Notes: generated by a model not told the origin, from the letters alone. A stretch of 64,000 nt of DNA from Segatella albensis DSM 11370 = JCM 12258 (GCF_000426565.1 NZ_KE384540.1:62001-126000); one strand, 5' to 3'; positions 8,004-17,177 are shown, counted from the first letter of the stretch. Program-made: numbers and translations.

Positions 8004-8942
8004 ATGAGTCAGTATATAGGAGAAATTATTTCAATAGGAGTTGCTTTTTCGTGGACGATTACAGCTTTATTGAGTGAATATGCGAGTAAGAAATTAGGGA
8101 GTATTACTTTTAATTTCTATCGTATGGTGTTTTCATTAGCATTCTCATTAGTTTTGTTTTTAGTAGTCCTTGGTAGTCCTTTTCCTGTATCTGGATCAAT
8201 AAAAGCATATTCTTGGATGTTGCTGTCAGGGGTTGTCGGATTTGTGATATGTGATTATTGTCTGATGAAATGCTATACGATTATAGGTTCTCGTTTCGGT
8301 CAACTCTTTATGACATTTGCCCCATTGTCAGCAGCTTTGACAGCTTGGATACTTTTAGGGCAGTCACTAAGTATCATGTCGATAATTGCCATGATCGTTA
8401 CACTCTTTGGTATTATGCTTAGTATTTTAGGTCGTGGAGAGAAACATCTACTCACCTTAAAGTTACCGGCTAATGGGGTCTTCTATGCTTCTGTTGCAGC
8501 TATCTGTCAAGGAATAGGACTGGTGATCAGTAAGATAGGACTGGATTACTATCAAGAGTCAATGCCTAAAACCGTTTTAGAGAATGCAGGATGGATACTT
8601 CCTTTCTGTGCCAATTTCTATCGTTGTATAGCTGGTCTTATAGGTTTTGGGGTCTTTGTATTATTTAATCACAATATGCAAGCTCTCCGTGAAGGAATAA
8701 CCCATCCTAAGATTACCATGTCAATGGTTTCCGCCACAATATTTGGTCCTTTTGTAGGTGTCGCATTTTCATTAATGGCTGTTCAATACACAGCTGCGGG
8801 TATAGCAAGTACACTGATGGCTCTTACTCCAATAATCATACTTGTTCCTGCACATTTCTGGTTAGGACAGAAAGTAACCTATAAAGGGTTATTGGGAGCT
8901 ATTGTTTCTGTGCTTGGTGTTGCTTTGTTTTTCATGGCATAA
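8004..8942 (+). CDS. DMT superfamily (EamA) transporter
   Basis: This 312-residue inner-membrane protein has about ten hydrophobic helices arranged as two EamA repeats (about residues 5-140 and 155-310). Signs of the family are FSWTITALLSEYASKK near the start and, at the end of repeat 2, AAGIASTLMALTPIIILVPA followed by WLGQKVTYKGLLGAIVSVLGV. Members export or import metabolites such as amino acids or nucleosides, and the substrate is not predictable. It stands alone with its own promoter. Confidence 0.85.
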   Translation: MSQYIGEIISIGVAFSWTITALLSEYASKKLGSITFNFYRMVFSLAFSLVLFLVVLGSPFPVSGSIKAYSWMLLSGVVGFVICDYCLMKCYTIIGSRFGQLFMTFAPLSAALTAWILLGQSLSIMSIIAMIVTLFGIMLSILGRGEKHLLTLKLPANGVFYASVAAICQGIGLVISKIGLDYYQESMPKTVLENAGWILPFCANFYRCIAGLIGFGVFVLFNHNMQALREGITHPKITMSMVSATIFGPFVGVAFSLMAVQYTAAGIASTLMALTPIIILVPAHFWLGQKVTYKGLLGAIVSVLGVALFFMA

Positions 8943-9539
8943 TAAGGGGAAGTTGCAGTTGTCAGTTGAATTCGCCAAAGTTTAATGAGTCTTAAATTCC
9001 TTAATTTTCATTCTAAACATAGTGCTCATAATTTGCGAATTCAGAATTAATGATGTAGTGATTATGAATATTAAAGATATGAGCGAGATGTAATCTTCTG
9101 TCTATCAATGAATTGCGGTTTCGTGTTTTGCTCTATCCACGAAAAATACTGGATTTGTTCCCTTTTTCAGTTAACTGCGTAAGGCTACATACCTATTCGT
9201 GTAACTTTACGAAGTTAACTTCGTAAGCCGATGAAGTTAACTTCATTCGCAAAAGCAGTCTTCTAACATGGATTTTTCATGCTTTTTTAGGGCGTTGATG
9301 CTTTATGTATGATCTAGATGGAACAGAACAGAGGAAACTTTTTCCTTTAACATTAGAGTGTGCAAGGCTTAAATATACTAAATTTTAGCATGAGCTATAA
9401 CATTACTAATGTCAACCTTGTCAGTTGAAATCCTTGATATGAATCCCTGATAAATAATCGTTATATTGTCATATTTGCGTGCAGAGGTGATATTTTCTGT
9501 ATGTTCTATTTTTTTAGGAACAAAAAGGCACATGAAATA
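8943..9539. other. Gene-poor intergenic stretch
   Basis: About 600 bases between the DMT gene and the UpxY-like gene hold no convincing coding frame on either strand. A 77-codon minus-strand frame at 9378-9611 has no recognisable features and is probably chance. The stretch is AT-rich. Its visible structure is the set of GTTAAC-centred palindromes at 9168-9246. Confidence 0.6.
9168..9246. repeat. Cluster of three GTTAAC-centred palindromes
   Basis: CAGTTAACTG (9168-9177), TACGAAGTTAACTTCGTA (9208-9225) and ATGAAGTTAACTTCAT (9231-9246) are perfect palindromes sharing the core AGTTAACT. The last two share GAAGTTAACTTC and are five bases apart. They may be protein-binding sites, a small dispersed repeat, or part of a recombination or replication site. 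Confidence 0.7.
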
Positions 9540-9571
9540 TTTGGAACTTTTATGATTATGTTGTAAATTTG
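9540..9571 (+). promoter_or_regulatory. Promoter of the UpxY-like gene
   Basis: TTTG (9540-9543), a 20-base spacer and TAAATTTG (9564-9571) match the Bacteroidota consensus. The predicted leader before ATG 9595 is about 17 bases, too short for the long untranslated leader typical of capsule operons. Confidence 0.75.
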
Positions 9572-9594
9572 CTGGAAATAATCTTGAATGTAAT

Positions 9595-10164
9595 ATGGAA
9601 TCGGTTGTCAAAAATGCAAATCCATGGATTGCGGTAAAATGCTTCTCTCTGAAAATCTACGAGATACGGGATTTTTTGATGAAAAAAGGACTAAACGTAT
9701 TCCTTCCGGAACAATATGTAGAGGTAGAAGATGTAAATTCGCATCATGTTAAACAGGTGTTGAAACCAGTTACGCATAACTTGATCTTTGTGGAGGAACC
9801 GATTCATCTGAAAGAGTTTGCTACAGATCTTACTAAGTGTCCTTATAAGATGAGTGTTGTTCGACCATATCCCACTGCTGACACTTATGCTAGAATATCT
9901 GCTCGCGAGATGAAGGAATTTGAGGAAATGTGTAATCCTGAGCTTACAATGAAATATTTTCTAAGTGAGGATGAGGCTAAACTAAAATCCGGCGGAACGG
10001 TACAAGTAACGCATGGCCCTTTGAAGGGTATGAGTGGAAGACTTGTCAGGAAGTCGAAGAAATATTTCCTTCTGAAAGATATGCCAGGCATTAGTGTGAT
10101 GATTAAGGTGAGTAGATGGTGTTGTAAACCAATAGAACAGAATAATATAGAAAATAATAACTAA
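9595..10164 (+). CDS. NusG-like transcription antiterminator, UpxY family (orphan)
   Basis: This 189-residue protein has an N-terminal NGN-like domain (about residues 8-115, starting WIAVKCFSLKIYEIRDFL and including KGLNVFLPEQYVEVED and LIFVEEP). A C-terminal KOW domain follows (about 130-180: GGTVQVTHGPLKGMSGRLVR). In Bacteroides, UpxY proteins are the first genes of capsule operons and stop premature termination of their own operon. Here no polysaccharide gene lies downstream; the next gene, prfC, is convergent. It may act in trans, be a relic of a lost capsule locus, or regulate something else. Confidence 0.82.
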   Translation: MESVVKNANPWIAVKCFSLKIYEIRDFLMKKGLNVFLPEQYVEVEDVNSHHVKQVLKPVTHNLIFVEEPIHLKEFATDLTKCPYKMSVVRPYPTADTYARISAREMKEFEEMCNPELTMKYFLSEDEAKLKSGGTVQVTHGPLKGMSGRLVRKSKKYFLLKDMPGISVMIKVSRWCCKPIEQNNIENNN

Positions 10165-10196
10165 CATTTCTCTGATCATAAAAAAAATAGGATAAG

Positions 10197-10238
10197 GTAA
10201 AAAGCAAAAGCGGGCGTCTCTCACGAGTCGTCCGCTTT
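10197..10238 (-). terminator. Intrinsic terminator of prfC
   Basis: AAAGCGGGCG (10207-10216) pairs with CGTCCGCTTT (10229-10238) through one G-T pair. On the minus strand the stem is followed by TTTTGCTTTTT. It lies between convergent upxY-like and prfC genes and may also stop plus-strand transcription weakly. Confidence 0.65.
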
Positions 10239-10311
10239 CTGATTGCCCTCGCTTCTCACGTCTAGAGCAAGTGGCATACATATATATATGCTAAGTTAAG
10301 AATTTCTTCTC

Positions 10312-11901
10312 TTAGAATTCACTGGTGAAGTGGAATTTGATATGTTCAAAATCTTGCTGCGCCATACTCAGTACATAGCTGCTGTCGGCAAGGAATACAT
10401 CTCGTCCTTCGGTATCGACAGCCATATATTGATATTTACGCTTCTTAAAGTTTTCCAGTTCAACCTCATCGTCTGCCTCTATCCAACATGCTTTGTAGAG
10501 ATGAACAGGTTCCCAACGACATTTGGCATTATATTCGTGCTCGAGGCGATATTGGATGACTTCGAACTGTAACTGTCCTACAGTACCGATAATCTTTCGG
10601 TTGTTGAATGTATTGGTAAACAACTGTGCGACACCTTCGTTCATCAACTGATCGACACCCTTTTGGAATTGTTTTGATTTCATAGGGTCGTCGTTCTCAA
10701 TATACTTAAAGAGGAGTGGTGAGAAACTTGGTAGTCCACGGAAGTGTAGGTCTTCGCCTTCTGTAAGTGTATCGCCAATTTTGAATACACCGGCATTATC
10801 TGGTAAACCTACGATGTCGCCTGGCCATGCTTCATCGACAGTACTCTTGCGCTGCGCCATGAATTGGGTAGGGGATGAAAAGCGCATGGTCTTGCCATTA
10901 CGTACATGCAGGTAAGGTTGATTGCGCTGGAATTTTCCACTACATACTTTGCAGAAAGCTATACATGAGCGGTGGTTAGGGTCGATGTTTGCTGTGATCT
11001 TGAAGATAAAACCAGTAAATTTTGGTTCTGCAGGCTCAACCATTCTTTCCTCTGCCTTGGTAGGTTTTGGACTAGGAGCTATCTCAACGAAACAGTTGAG
11101 CAACTCTTGTACACCGAAGTTGTTCAAAGCACTTCCAAAGAATACAGGTGCAACCTCGGCACTACGATATGTGTTGACGTCAAATTCTGGATAAACACCG
11201 TCTACAAGTTCCAAATCGTCTCTCAGTCTAGCTGCTTCCTGTTCACCAACATGAGCCTCAAGGTCTTTGCTCTGAATATCAACAGCAACCTTTTCGGTTA
11301 CACGCTGCTTGTTTGGTGTGAACAAGTTAAGCTGTTGCTCGTAGATATTGTATACGCCCTTGAACTTCATTCCTTGTCCGATAGGCCAAGAAAGAGGACG
11401 TACATGTATTTGAAGTTCTTGTTCTAACTCATCGAGCAAGTCGAAAGGATCACGACCTTCACGGTCCATCTTATTGATGAAAATGATAACCGGAGTGTTG
11501 CGCATACGACAAACCTCCATCAATTTACGAGTTTGAGCCTCAACACCTTTGGCTCCGTCAACAACAATGATAGCGCTATCAACAGCGGTAAGTGTACGGT
11601 AGGTGTCTTCTGCGAAATCCTGGTGACCAGGGGTATCGAGGATGTTTACCTTATACGGCTCACCTTCCTGGCCTTCCGGCAGGTAGTCGAATTCCATAAC
11701 AGAGGTACTTACAGAAATACCACGCTGTTTCTCAATATCCATCCAGTCGGATGTTGCGGTTTTGCGAATCTTGTTGTTCTTTACAGCACCAGCTACCTGA
11801 ATCTGACCACCGAAAAGCAAGAACTTTTCAGTCAATGTGGTTTTACCGGCATCCGGGTGGGAGATGATCGCAAACGTTCTTCTTCTTTCTATCTCGTTCA
11901 T
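10312..11901 (-). CDS. prfC: Peptide chain release factor 3 (RF3)
   Basis: RF3 is the GTPase that removes RF1/RF2 from the ribosome after peptide release. The 529-residue protein has the G1 motif [13 protein letters not shown] near residue 14, the switch region [17 protein letters not shown]3 DTPGHQDF and G4 [12 protein letters not shown]3-specific domains follow, containing [22 protein letters not shown] and [17 protein letters not shown] segments. The length is normal and GISVSTSVM distinguishes RF3 from EF-G. It is the last gene of a minus-strand unit that starts with lysE; the 72-base gap to rmlD holds no clear promoter. Confidence 0.95.
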   Translation of the reverse strand: MNEIERRRTFAIISHPDAGKTTLTEKFLLFGGQIQVAGAVKNNKIRKTATSDWMDIEKQRGISVSTSVMEFDYLPEGQEGEPYKVNILDTPGHQDFAEDTYRTLTAVDSAIIVVDGAKGVEAQTRKLMEVCRMRNTPVIIFINKMDREGRDPFDLLDELEQELQIHVRPLSWPIGQGMKFKGVYNIYEQQLNLFTPNKQRVTEKVAVDIQSKDLEAHVGEQEAARLRDDLELVDGVYPEFDVNTYRSAEVAPVFFGSALNNFGVQELLNCFVEIAPSPKPTKAEERMVEPAEPKFTGFIFKITANIDPNHRSCIAFCKVCSGKFQRNQPYLHVRNGKTMRFSSPTQFMAQRKSTVDEAWPGDIVGLPDNAGVFKIGDTLTEGEDLHFRGLPSFSPLLFKYIENDDPMKSKQFQKGVDQLMNEGVAQLFTNTFNNRKIIGTVGQLQFEVIQYRLEHEYNAKCRWEPVHLYKACWIEADDEVELENFKKRKYQYMAVDTEGRDVFLADSSYVLSMAQQDFEHIKFHFTSEF

Positions 11902-11973
11902 AGAACTTAAAACTTTAATCCTTGTTGATTTATAATAATAAGGAATACCTATTGAATATATGAATGGGTTATA

Positions 11974-12846
11974 TCAGAGTAATCCTTTCATGCATTCTTT
12001 CAAAGAATCCGTCCAATATGGTATCTTGATGCCGAAGGTTTCTTTTATCTTCGTCTTGTCAAGTACGCTATATGAAGGGCGCTTTACAGGACTTGGGAAT
12101 TCGTCACTGTGGCATGGTTCGATATCGCATTGGGTGTTGCCCGCAATTTCAGCAATTTTTTTTGTAAAGTCGTACCAACTGCATACTCCTTCGTTGCTGA
12201 AATGGTAGATTCCTGTATTTCCTTTGTATTTCCCGTTTTCGATGATATCGAAAATCACGTTAGCTAAGTCTTTGGCATAGGTAGGGGTTCCACATTGGTC
12301 GAAGACTACCTTAAGCTGTGGCTTTGTTGCGGTAAGGTTGAGCATAGTTTTTACGAAATTGTGCCCAAACTCACTGTAGAGCCATGCTGTGCGAATGATG
12401 ATATGTTCTACTCCTGTCGCAGCGATTTTCTGTTCACCATGTAGTTTTGCTAAACCGTATACACCAGTTGGGGTGCCTTTCTGATCTTCGCGACATGGGG
12501 TGTTGTAAGGATCACCACCAAATACATAATCTGTAGAAATATGTATGAGTAAGCCATCAACTTCTTTCATCGCACGGGCAAGATTCTCAGGTGCTGTAGC
12601 ATTCAATGTTTCTACGATATCGCCTGCAGTTTCGGCTTTGTCGACATTTGTCCAAGCAGCACAATTTATGATGCATTTGATGTCATTAGCTTTTACCATT
12701 GCTCGGATTGCCTCAATATCTGTGATGTCGAGATGTGTGTAGCCATCGCATACATCAGTGAAGATGTAGTGGTTAGTACTTTGCTTGCTAACAATCTGTA
12801 TCTCGTTGCCGAGTTGTCCGTTAGCACCTGTTACTAAAATATTCAT
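11974..12846 (-). CDS. rfbD: dTDP-4-dehydrorhamnose reductase
   Basis: This 290-residue SDR enzyme performs the last step of dTDP-L-rhamnose synthesis. The Rossmann motif is VTGANGQLGNEI at residues 5-16. IINCAAWTNVDKAE is followed by the catalytic TDYVFGGDP and YGLAKLHGEQ (YxxxK). The C-terminal substrate region includes RPSYSVLDKTKI. It lies in a unit with DUF4924 upstream and prfC downstream rather than with other rml genes; rmlA is about 6 kb away and rmlB/rmlC are not in the window. Product sugars feed surface polysaccharides. Confidence 0.93.
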   Translation of the reverse strand: MNILVTGANGQLGNEIQIVSKQSTNHYIFTDVCDGYTHLDITDIEAIRAMVKANDIKCIINCAAWTNVDKAETAGDIVETLNATAPENLARAMKEVDGLLIHISTDYVFGGDPYNTPCREDQKGTPTGVYGLAKLHGEQKIAATGVEHIIIRTAWLYSEFGHNFVKTMLNLTATKPQLKVVFDQCGTPTYAKDLANVIFDIIENGKYKGNTGIYHFSNEGVCSWYDFTKKIAEIAGNTQCDIEPCHSDEFPSPVKRPSYSVLDKTKIKETFGIKIPYWTDSLKECMKGLL

Positions 12847-12862
12847 ATCGTTTGTATATCTA

Positions 12863-13498
12863 TTAATCGTTGTCTCCGAAATCCAAACCTTCTGTGTTGT
12901 CTTTGATATAATAATCGCTGAGCATCCCGATGAAGGTTGTTATTTCCTTCATGGCATTGGTGGTTTCTGGAGTGATTTCCTTCTTCTGTAGTCTGAGCAT
13001 CATCATTCCGTATAGTGCATTCAGACAAGTTTCTATTTCACTTTCGTTTTCCGTATTGCTATTTAGCAAACTCAGTTGCTCATTATCTGCGGTTCCGTCC
13101 TCCATAGCTTGACGGGCCATATCTTCGGCACGTTTGTTCTTGCTGCGAAGTTCTACAATAAAAGGTAATACCTTATAATATTCACCATTGTAGAAAGGAA
13201 ATTTATCAGATTGAAGAAGACGATTGTGGAGATCTACCAAATCCTGAACAAGAATCTTATTGATATTCAGATGACCTCCTTCGCGCTTTCCTTCTTCATT
13301 CATCATGCGGATAAGGTTGCCAAACCAGTCAGCTTCCTGTTCGCGCTGTTCTTCTGTATAGTTAGTGAATTGTGAAATATATCCGCGACGGATAACAGGT
13401 AATGAACATCCCATAGCACGGATGATGTCCTCTATCTGCCACATATAAAGCAGGTATTCTGCTATTGATTTTTTACGTAATTCTTGTGCAATGAACAT
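12863..13498 (-). CDS. DUF4924-family protein of unknown function
   Basis: This 211-residue, mostly helical, acidic cytoplasmic protein has no signal peptide or catalytic motif that I can name. It begins MFIAQELRKKSIAEYLLYMW and contains a stretch rich in EEQREQEADWF. It resembles a family widespread in Bacteroidales that I recall as DUF4924. It starts two bases after the lysE stop and ends 16 bases before rmlD, so it is co-transcribed with both. The function is unknown. Confidence 0.7.
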   Translation of the reverse strand: MFIAQELRKKSIAEYLLYMWQIEDIIRAMGCSLPVIRRGYISQFTNYTEEQREQEADWFGNLIRMMNEEGKREGGHLNINKILVQDLVDLHNRLLQSDKFPFYNGEYYKVLPFIVELRSKNKRAEDMARQAMEDGTADNEQLSLLNSNTENESEIETCLNALYGMMMLRLQKKEITPETTNAMKEITTFIGMLSDYYIKDNTEGLDFGDND

Positions 13499-13500
13499 GT

Positions 13501-14181
13501 CTAATACTCTGGAATAAGATAAATGTTGAAAAGTGTACCCATCAAGGCTATTAAAGAGAAGATGACAACCACACTGCCTATGATACGATTGATGATGATC
13601 ACGCCTGTTTCGTCAAACTTGTTGCGAATGGTATCGATAAGCCATGTCAGTCCATACCACCATAATAGTGCTCCGAAAAGAATGCTTACATAGCCGAGCG
13701 CCATAAGCCAAGGATGGTCTGTGATGACGAATGCAAACTGTGCATAAAGGGCCATGAATAGGAGTATGATCAGTGGGTTGCTTGCTGTTATCAGGAATCC
13801 TGTGATACCGTTATGGGCAAGACTACCGCGATTCTGCTGTCCTTTATCCTTCGCATTCTTTAGTGGGTTGTTGAAGAAACTATACAGCCCAAAAGCCATC
13901 AGCATGATACCACCGGCCAACTGTATGTAGAATTTGTATGCGGGATTGTTGATAAAGTCGAGAATGAAACTGATACCAATTCCTGTTATCAGTGCATATA
14001 TAAAGTCGCTGATAGCAGCTCCTACGCCTGTAACGAAGCCATACCATCTGCCTTTGCGCTGTGTACGATGAACACAGAGTATACCAACTGGACCCATCGG
14101 AGCAGAGGCGCAAATGCCTATGATAATGCCCTTGAAGATGATTTCCAGAATGTTAATCTGAAAAGGGAATAATGTATTCAT
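13501..14181 (-). CDS. LysE-family translocator
   Basis: This inner-membrane protein of about 226 residues has six likely helices. The LysE/RhtB exporter signature near the N-terminus reads GICASAPMGPVGILCVHRTQ, followed by GVGAAISDFIYALITGIG. The family exports amino acids or related small molecules. The frame is open upstream to 14226, but the -7 box at 14191-14198 places transcription start near 14185, so ATG 14181 (MNTLFPFQ) is the likely start. It is the first gene of the lysE-DUF4924-rmlD-prfC unit. Confidence 0.82.
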   Translation of the reverse strand: MNTLFPFQINILEIIFKGIIIGICASAPMGPVGILCVHRTQRKGRWYGFVTGVGAAISDFIYALITGIGISFILDFINNPAYKFYIQLAGGIMLMAFGLYSFFNNPLKNAKDKGQQNRGSLAHNGITGFLITASNPLIILLFMALYAQFAFVITDHPWLMALGYVSILFGALLWWYGLTWLIDTIRNKFDETGVIIINRIIGSVVVIFSLIALMGTLFNIYLIPEY

Positions 14182-14190
14182 ATCAGCGTG

Positions 14191-14221
14191 CAAAGGTAAG
14201 AAAAAAAAAGCAGATTGCCAA
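14191..14221 (-). promoter_or_regulatory. Promoter of the lysE-rmlD-prfC unit
   Basis: Minus-strand TACCTTTG (14191-14198) with TTG at 14219-14221, 20 bases upstream. The -33 element lies inside the terminator hairpin of the upstream glucokinase gene. The predicted leader is only a few bases. Confidence 0.65.
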
Positions 14222-14232
14222 GGCAATCTGCT
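14201..14232 (-). terminator. Intrinsic terminator of the glucokinase gene
   Basis: AGCAGATTGCC (14209-14219) and GGCAATCTGCT (14222-14232) form a perfect 11-bp inverted repeat with a minimal loop. On the minus strand it is followed by a run of eight or nine T. It overlaps the lysE promoter. Confidence 0.85.
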
Positions 14233-14266
14233 TAAATATGTGATTTTTAAATATTTCGTTTGTAGA

Positions 14267-15247
14267 TTATAGTTCCCAACCTACAGCACTGGCTCCTAAA
14301 ACAGCTGCTGATGAGCCGTCAAGGGTGCTGACAAGGAATTTCGCTTTGCCTCTGAAAATCGGAAGAACATGGTCGTTGTAAGCTTTCTCTATTGGCTTCA
14401 TCAGTAAGTCGCCTGCCTTGGTAAGACCACCGAAGAAGACAAAAGCTTCTGGACTGCAGAATGCTGCAAAGTCTGCACATGCCTCACCTAACATTTTTCC
14501 TGTGAATTCATATACTCGGTTGGCGAGGGCATCACCTTTACTTGCTGCGATACTTACATCGAGTGATGTGATTTCTTCTGGCTTCATTGAGCGCAATAAA
14601 CTGTCTTCTTCGCTCTTCTCCAAGAATTCTCTTGCTGTACGAGCTACACCTGTTGCTGAACAATATGCTTCGAGACAACCTGTACGGCCACATCCGCATT
14701 TGCGTCCTTCTTCGCCGCGTACCATTGTCACGTGACCTAACTCACCTGCGAATCCGTCTACTCCGTAAACCATCTGGCCGTTGATAACGATACCAGAGCC
14801 GACACCTGTACCTAGGGTGATGTCGATGAAATTCTTCATGCCTCGAGCTGCGCCATAAGTCATTTCGCCAAGAGCTGCAGCGTTGGCATCATTGGTAAGT
14901 GCTACTGGGATGTTGTTAAGACGCTTGCTGAAAAGATCTGCCAATGGAACGACACCATTATGTGCCCATGTCAAGTTTGGAGCAAATTCTATGGTTCCTG
15001 TATAGTGGTTTCCATTAGGTGCACCAATACCCATGGCTTTGATCTGGTCGAGACCACCAACTGTATCAATAATAGGAAGTAAAGCTGTGATGCTTGCATC
15101 TACGTATTCTTCTACTGTGTTGTAACCTTGTGTTTTGATGGCTGTGGTTGCTTTGATGTCACCACGACTATCTACAATTCCGAATACAGAATTAGTACCG
15201 CCCAGGTCTAAGCCTATTACGTACGGTTTCAGATTGTTTTCTACCAT
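14267..15247 (-). CDS. glk: ROK-family glucokinase
   Basis: This 326-residue ROK protein probably phosphorylates glucose (or a related hexose) with ATP. The phosphate-binding motif GLDLGGTNSVFGIVD is at residues 13-27. The substrate loop includes LTNDANAAALGE and the TLGTGVGSGIVI motif. The ROK zinc/signature region reads GRKCGCGRTGCLEAYCSATG. No N-terminal DNA-binding domain is present, so it is an enzyme rather than a NagC-type repressor. The gene has its own -7 box and terminator. Other ROK sugar kinases cannot be excluded. Confidence 0.87.
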   Translation of the reverse strand: MVENNLKPYVIGLDLGGTNSVFGIVDSRGDIKATTAIKTQGYNTVEEYVDASITALLPIIDTVGGLDQIKAMGIGAPNGNHYTGTIEFAPNLTWAHNGVVPLADLFSKRLNNIPVALTNDANAAALGEMTYGAARGMKNFIDITLGTGVGSGIVINGQMVYGVDGFAGELGHVTMVRGEEGRKCGCGRTGCLEAYCSATGVARTAREFLEKSEEDSLLRSMKPEEITSLDVSIAASKGDALANRVYEFTGKMLGEACADFAAFCSPEAFVFFGGLTKAGDLLMKPIEKAYNDHVLPIFRGKAKFLVSTLDGSSAAVLGASAVGWEL

Positions 15248-15306
15248 GTTCTTCTTTATTTTTTTCTATTAACTATGTCTATGTCTTTATGATAAAACTG
15301 TGGGGA

Positions 15307-15314
15307 CAAAGATA
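15307..15314 (-). promoter_or_regulatory. -7 box for the glucokinase gene
   Basis: Minus-strand TATCTTTG, about 60 bases before the start codon. A TTGACA-like sequence upstream is too close (12 bases) to be a normal -33 partner. Confidence 0.5.
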
Positions 15315-15374
15315 CAAAAAAAATGTCAAATCGTTATTGCTGACTGCTTTTTTTTGTGTATTGGGTATCTTTTT

Positions 15375-17177
15375 CTAATCAGAACTCAAGTCGGATATCA
15401 CTTGGCGGTATACTGTATACATTCTTGTACGAGAGATGTATCCGATTAATCGCATGTCGACATCAACAACAGGTAATTGCGCTGCATCTGTCTTTTCGAA
15501 TTTCTGCATTACGTCGGTCATCGGCTCGTTCTCTAGAAGTGTGGATGATGGCGTGCGCATGAGTTGCTTTACCGTGAACTTCTGATATAGTTCCGTGCGG
15601 AAAATGATATGTCTAATGCGTGTGATATCGATGACTCCTAACAGATGGTGACCTTCGTCAAGTACAGGCAGGAAGTTGTTGTTGCTTCTGCTGATCTCAC
15701 TTACCAGTTGCTGCATAAGCATATCTGGTCCTACAGGATGATAGTCTTTCTCTATGATGTCTTTCATAGACATCAAGGTGAGAGCTGCTCGGTCGGTATG
15801 GTGTGTGAGTAATTTGCCTTCTCGTGCAAGTCGAAGGGCATAGATACTGTTGTGCTCAAAGATATTTGTTGTCAGATAACTGGAGATACATACGATCATC
15901 AATGGCATGAATAAAGCGTATCCGCCCGTAAGTTCTGCAATAAGGAAGATTCCTGTAAGTGGTGCGTGCATAACACCTGTCATGACGCCGGCCATTCCTA
16001 GAAGTGTAAAATTCTGTTCGGGTATATAAACTCCTATTTCGTATTCGTTCCAAAAACGAGAGAAAAAGAATCCTCCAAAACCTCCGATGAAAAGTGATGG
16101 GGCGAACGTTCCACCACAACCGCCACTTCCGTTGGTCGCTGAGGTTGCAAATGTCTTTGTCAGTAATACTAAACCGATATATACAATGAGTAGGTTCTCT
16201 TTGCCTGCAAAAATGGAGCCGTTCATCACTTGACTCCAGTCTGCTATTGTCTTACCGGTGAGCAATGTGTTGAGAGTGCTATATCCTTCTCCGTAAAGTG
16301 ATGGGAAGAAGAAAATCAAACCGCTAAGGATGAGACCGCCACAAATGAGTTTGATGTATCTGTGGTTGGATAGTTTTGCAAACATTCCTTCGCAGATGCT
16401 CATGGAACGCATGAAGTAGAGACTGGAAAAACCGCAGAATATGCCAAGTAAAATGCAGGCTGGGGTTCTTCCAATGTTCCACGCACTATATAATGTAAAG
16501 TCGAAAAGTGAGTTATCGCCTGAGAAAATATAAGAGAATACCGTGGCTGTTACGCAACTGATAAGAATCGGAAGAAGTGAGGCCATGGTAAGGTCGACCA
16601 TAAGAATTTCCAGTGTGAAGACGAGTCCTGCAATTGGAGCTTTGAAGATGCCGGCAATGGCGGCTGAGGCTCCACAGCCAACGAGGACCATCAGTTTCTT
16701 ATTGTCAAGGTGGAATAATTGTCCTAGGTTACTGCCAATGGCACTTCCTGTGAGCACAATAGGAGCCTCGGCTCCAACACTTCCTCCGAAGCCGATGGTG
16801 ATACTGGATGCTATGACGGATGACCAACAATTATGTCCTTTTAGTTTTGATCTCTTTGTCGCTAGGGCATACAGAACCCTTGTGATACCATGTGAAATGT
16901 TATCGCGTACAATATATTTTATGAAGAGTGATGTCAGGTATATACCTATGATAGGGAAGATCAGATAAAGCCAGTTGGATCGACTTGTCTCAAATCCCGT
17001 GGTAAGTAGTATTTGTATTTGATGGATGATAGTATGTAGTACCCATGCTGCTACCGATGCAAAGAAACCAATGAGTAATGACAACAATAGCATCATCTGT
17101 CGGTCGGAAAGGTATCCTTTCAACCTGACTGTGATACTGTGTCGCTTCTTAGGATTATCTATGTTGATTTCTGACAT
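15375..17177 (-). CDS. ClC-family chloride channel/antiporter with two C-terminal CBS domains
   Basis: This inner-membrane protein of about 600 residues has the ClC fold across residues 25-440. Recognisable filter segments are FGGSVGAEAPIVLTG (with the gating Glu position kept) and GGCGGTFAPSLFIGG. The first filter loop, usually GSGIP, reads SHGITRV. Two CBS domains follow (about 455-595). The frame could begin at a TTG at 17198, but ATG 17177 (MSEINIDNPKKRH) is preferred. It lies 14 bases after fmt and is probably co-transcribed with it. Channel and H+/Cl- exchanger cannot be separated by eye. Confidence 0.87.
   Translation of the reverse strand: MSEINIDNPKKRHSITVRLKGYLSDRQMMLLLSLLIGFFASVAAWVLHTIIHQIQILLTTGFETSRSNWLYLIFPIIGIYLTSLFIKYIVRDNISHGITRVLYALATKRSKLKGHNCWSSVIASSITIGFGGSVGAEAPIVLTGSAIGSNLGQLFHLDNKKLMVLVGCGASAAIAGIFKAPIAGLVFTLEILMVDLTMASLLPILISCVTATVFSYIFSGDNSLFDFTLYSAWNIGRTPACILLGIFCGFSSLYFMRSMSICEGMFAKLSNHRYIKLICGGLILSGLIFFFPSLYGEGYSTLNTLLTGKTIADWSQVMNGSIFAGKENLLIVYIGLVLLTKTFATSATNGSGGCGGTFAPSLFIGGFGGFFFSRFWNEYEIGVYIPEQNFTLLGMAGVMTGVMHAPLTGIFLIAELTGGYALFMPLMIVCISSYLTTNIFEHNSIYALRLAREGKLLTHHTDRAALTLMSMKDIIEKDYHPVGPDMLMQQLVSEISRSNNNFLPVLDEGHHLLGVIDITRIRHIIFRTELYQKFTVKQLMRTPSSTLLENEPMTDVMQKFEKTDAAQLPVVDVDMRLIGYISRTRMYTVYRQVISDLSSD

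Noticed and set aside
8968..9042. GAATTCGC/GCGAATTC pair about 60 bases apart
   Set aside because: Only eight bases per arm at long distance in AT-rich DNA; could easily be chance.
9378..9611. 77-codon minus-strand frame before the UpxY-like gene
   Set aside because: It has no recognisable motif, overlaps the upxY promoter and start on the other strand, and lies in AT-rich DNA where such frames arise by chance.
10241..10311. ATATATATAT-containing spacer between the prfC terminator and the prfC stop
   Set aside because: A short simple-sequence run with no pairing or motif.
15856..16119. Minus-strand frame overlapping the ClC gene in another phase
   Set aside because: Arg-rich composition with no motif; it is an out-of-frame reading of the conserved ClC filter region.
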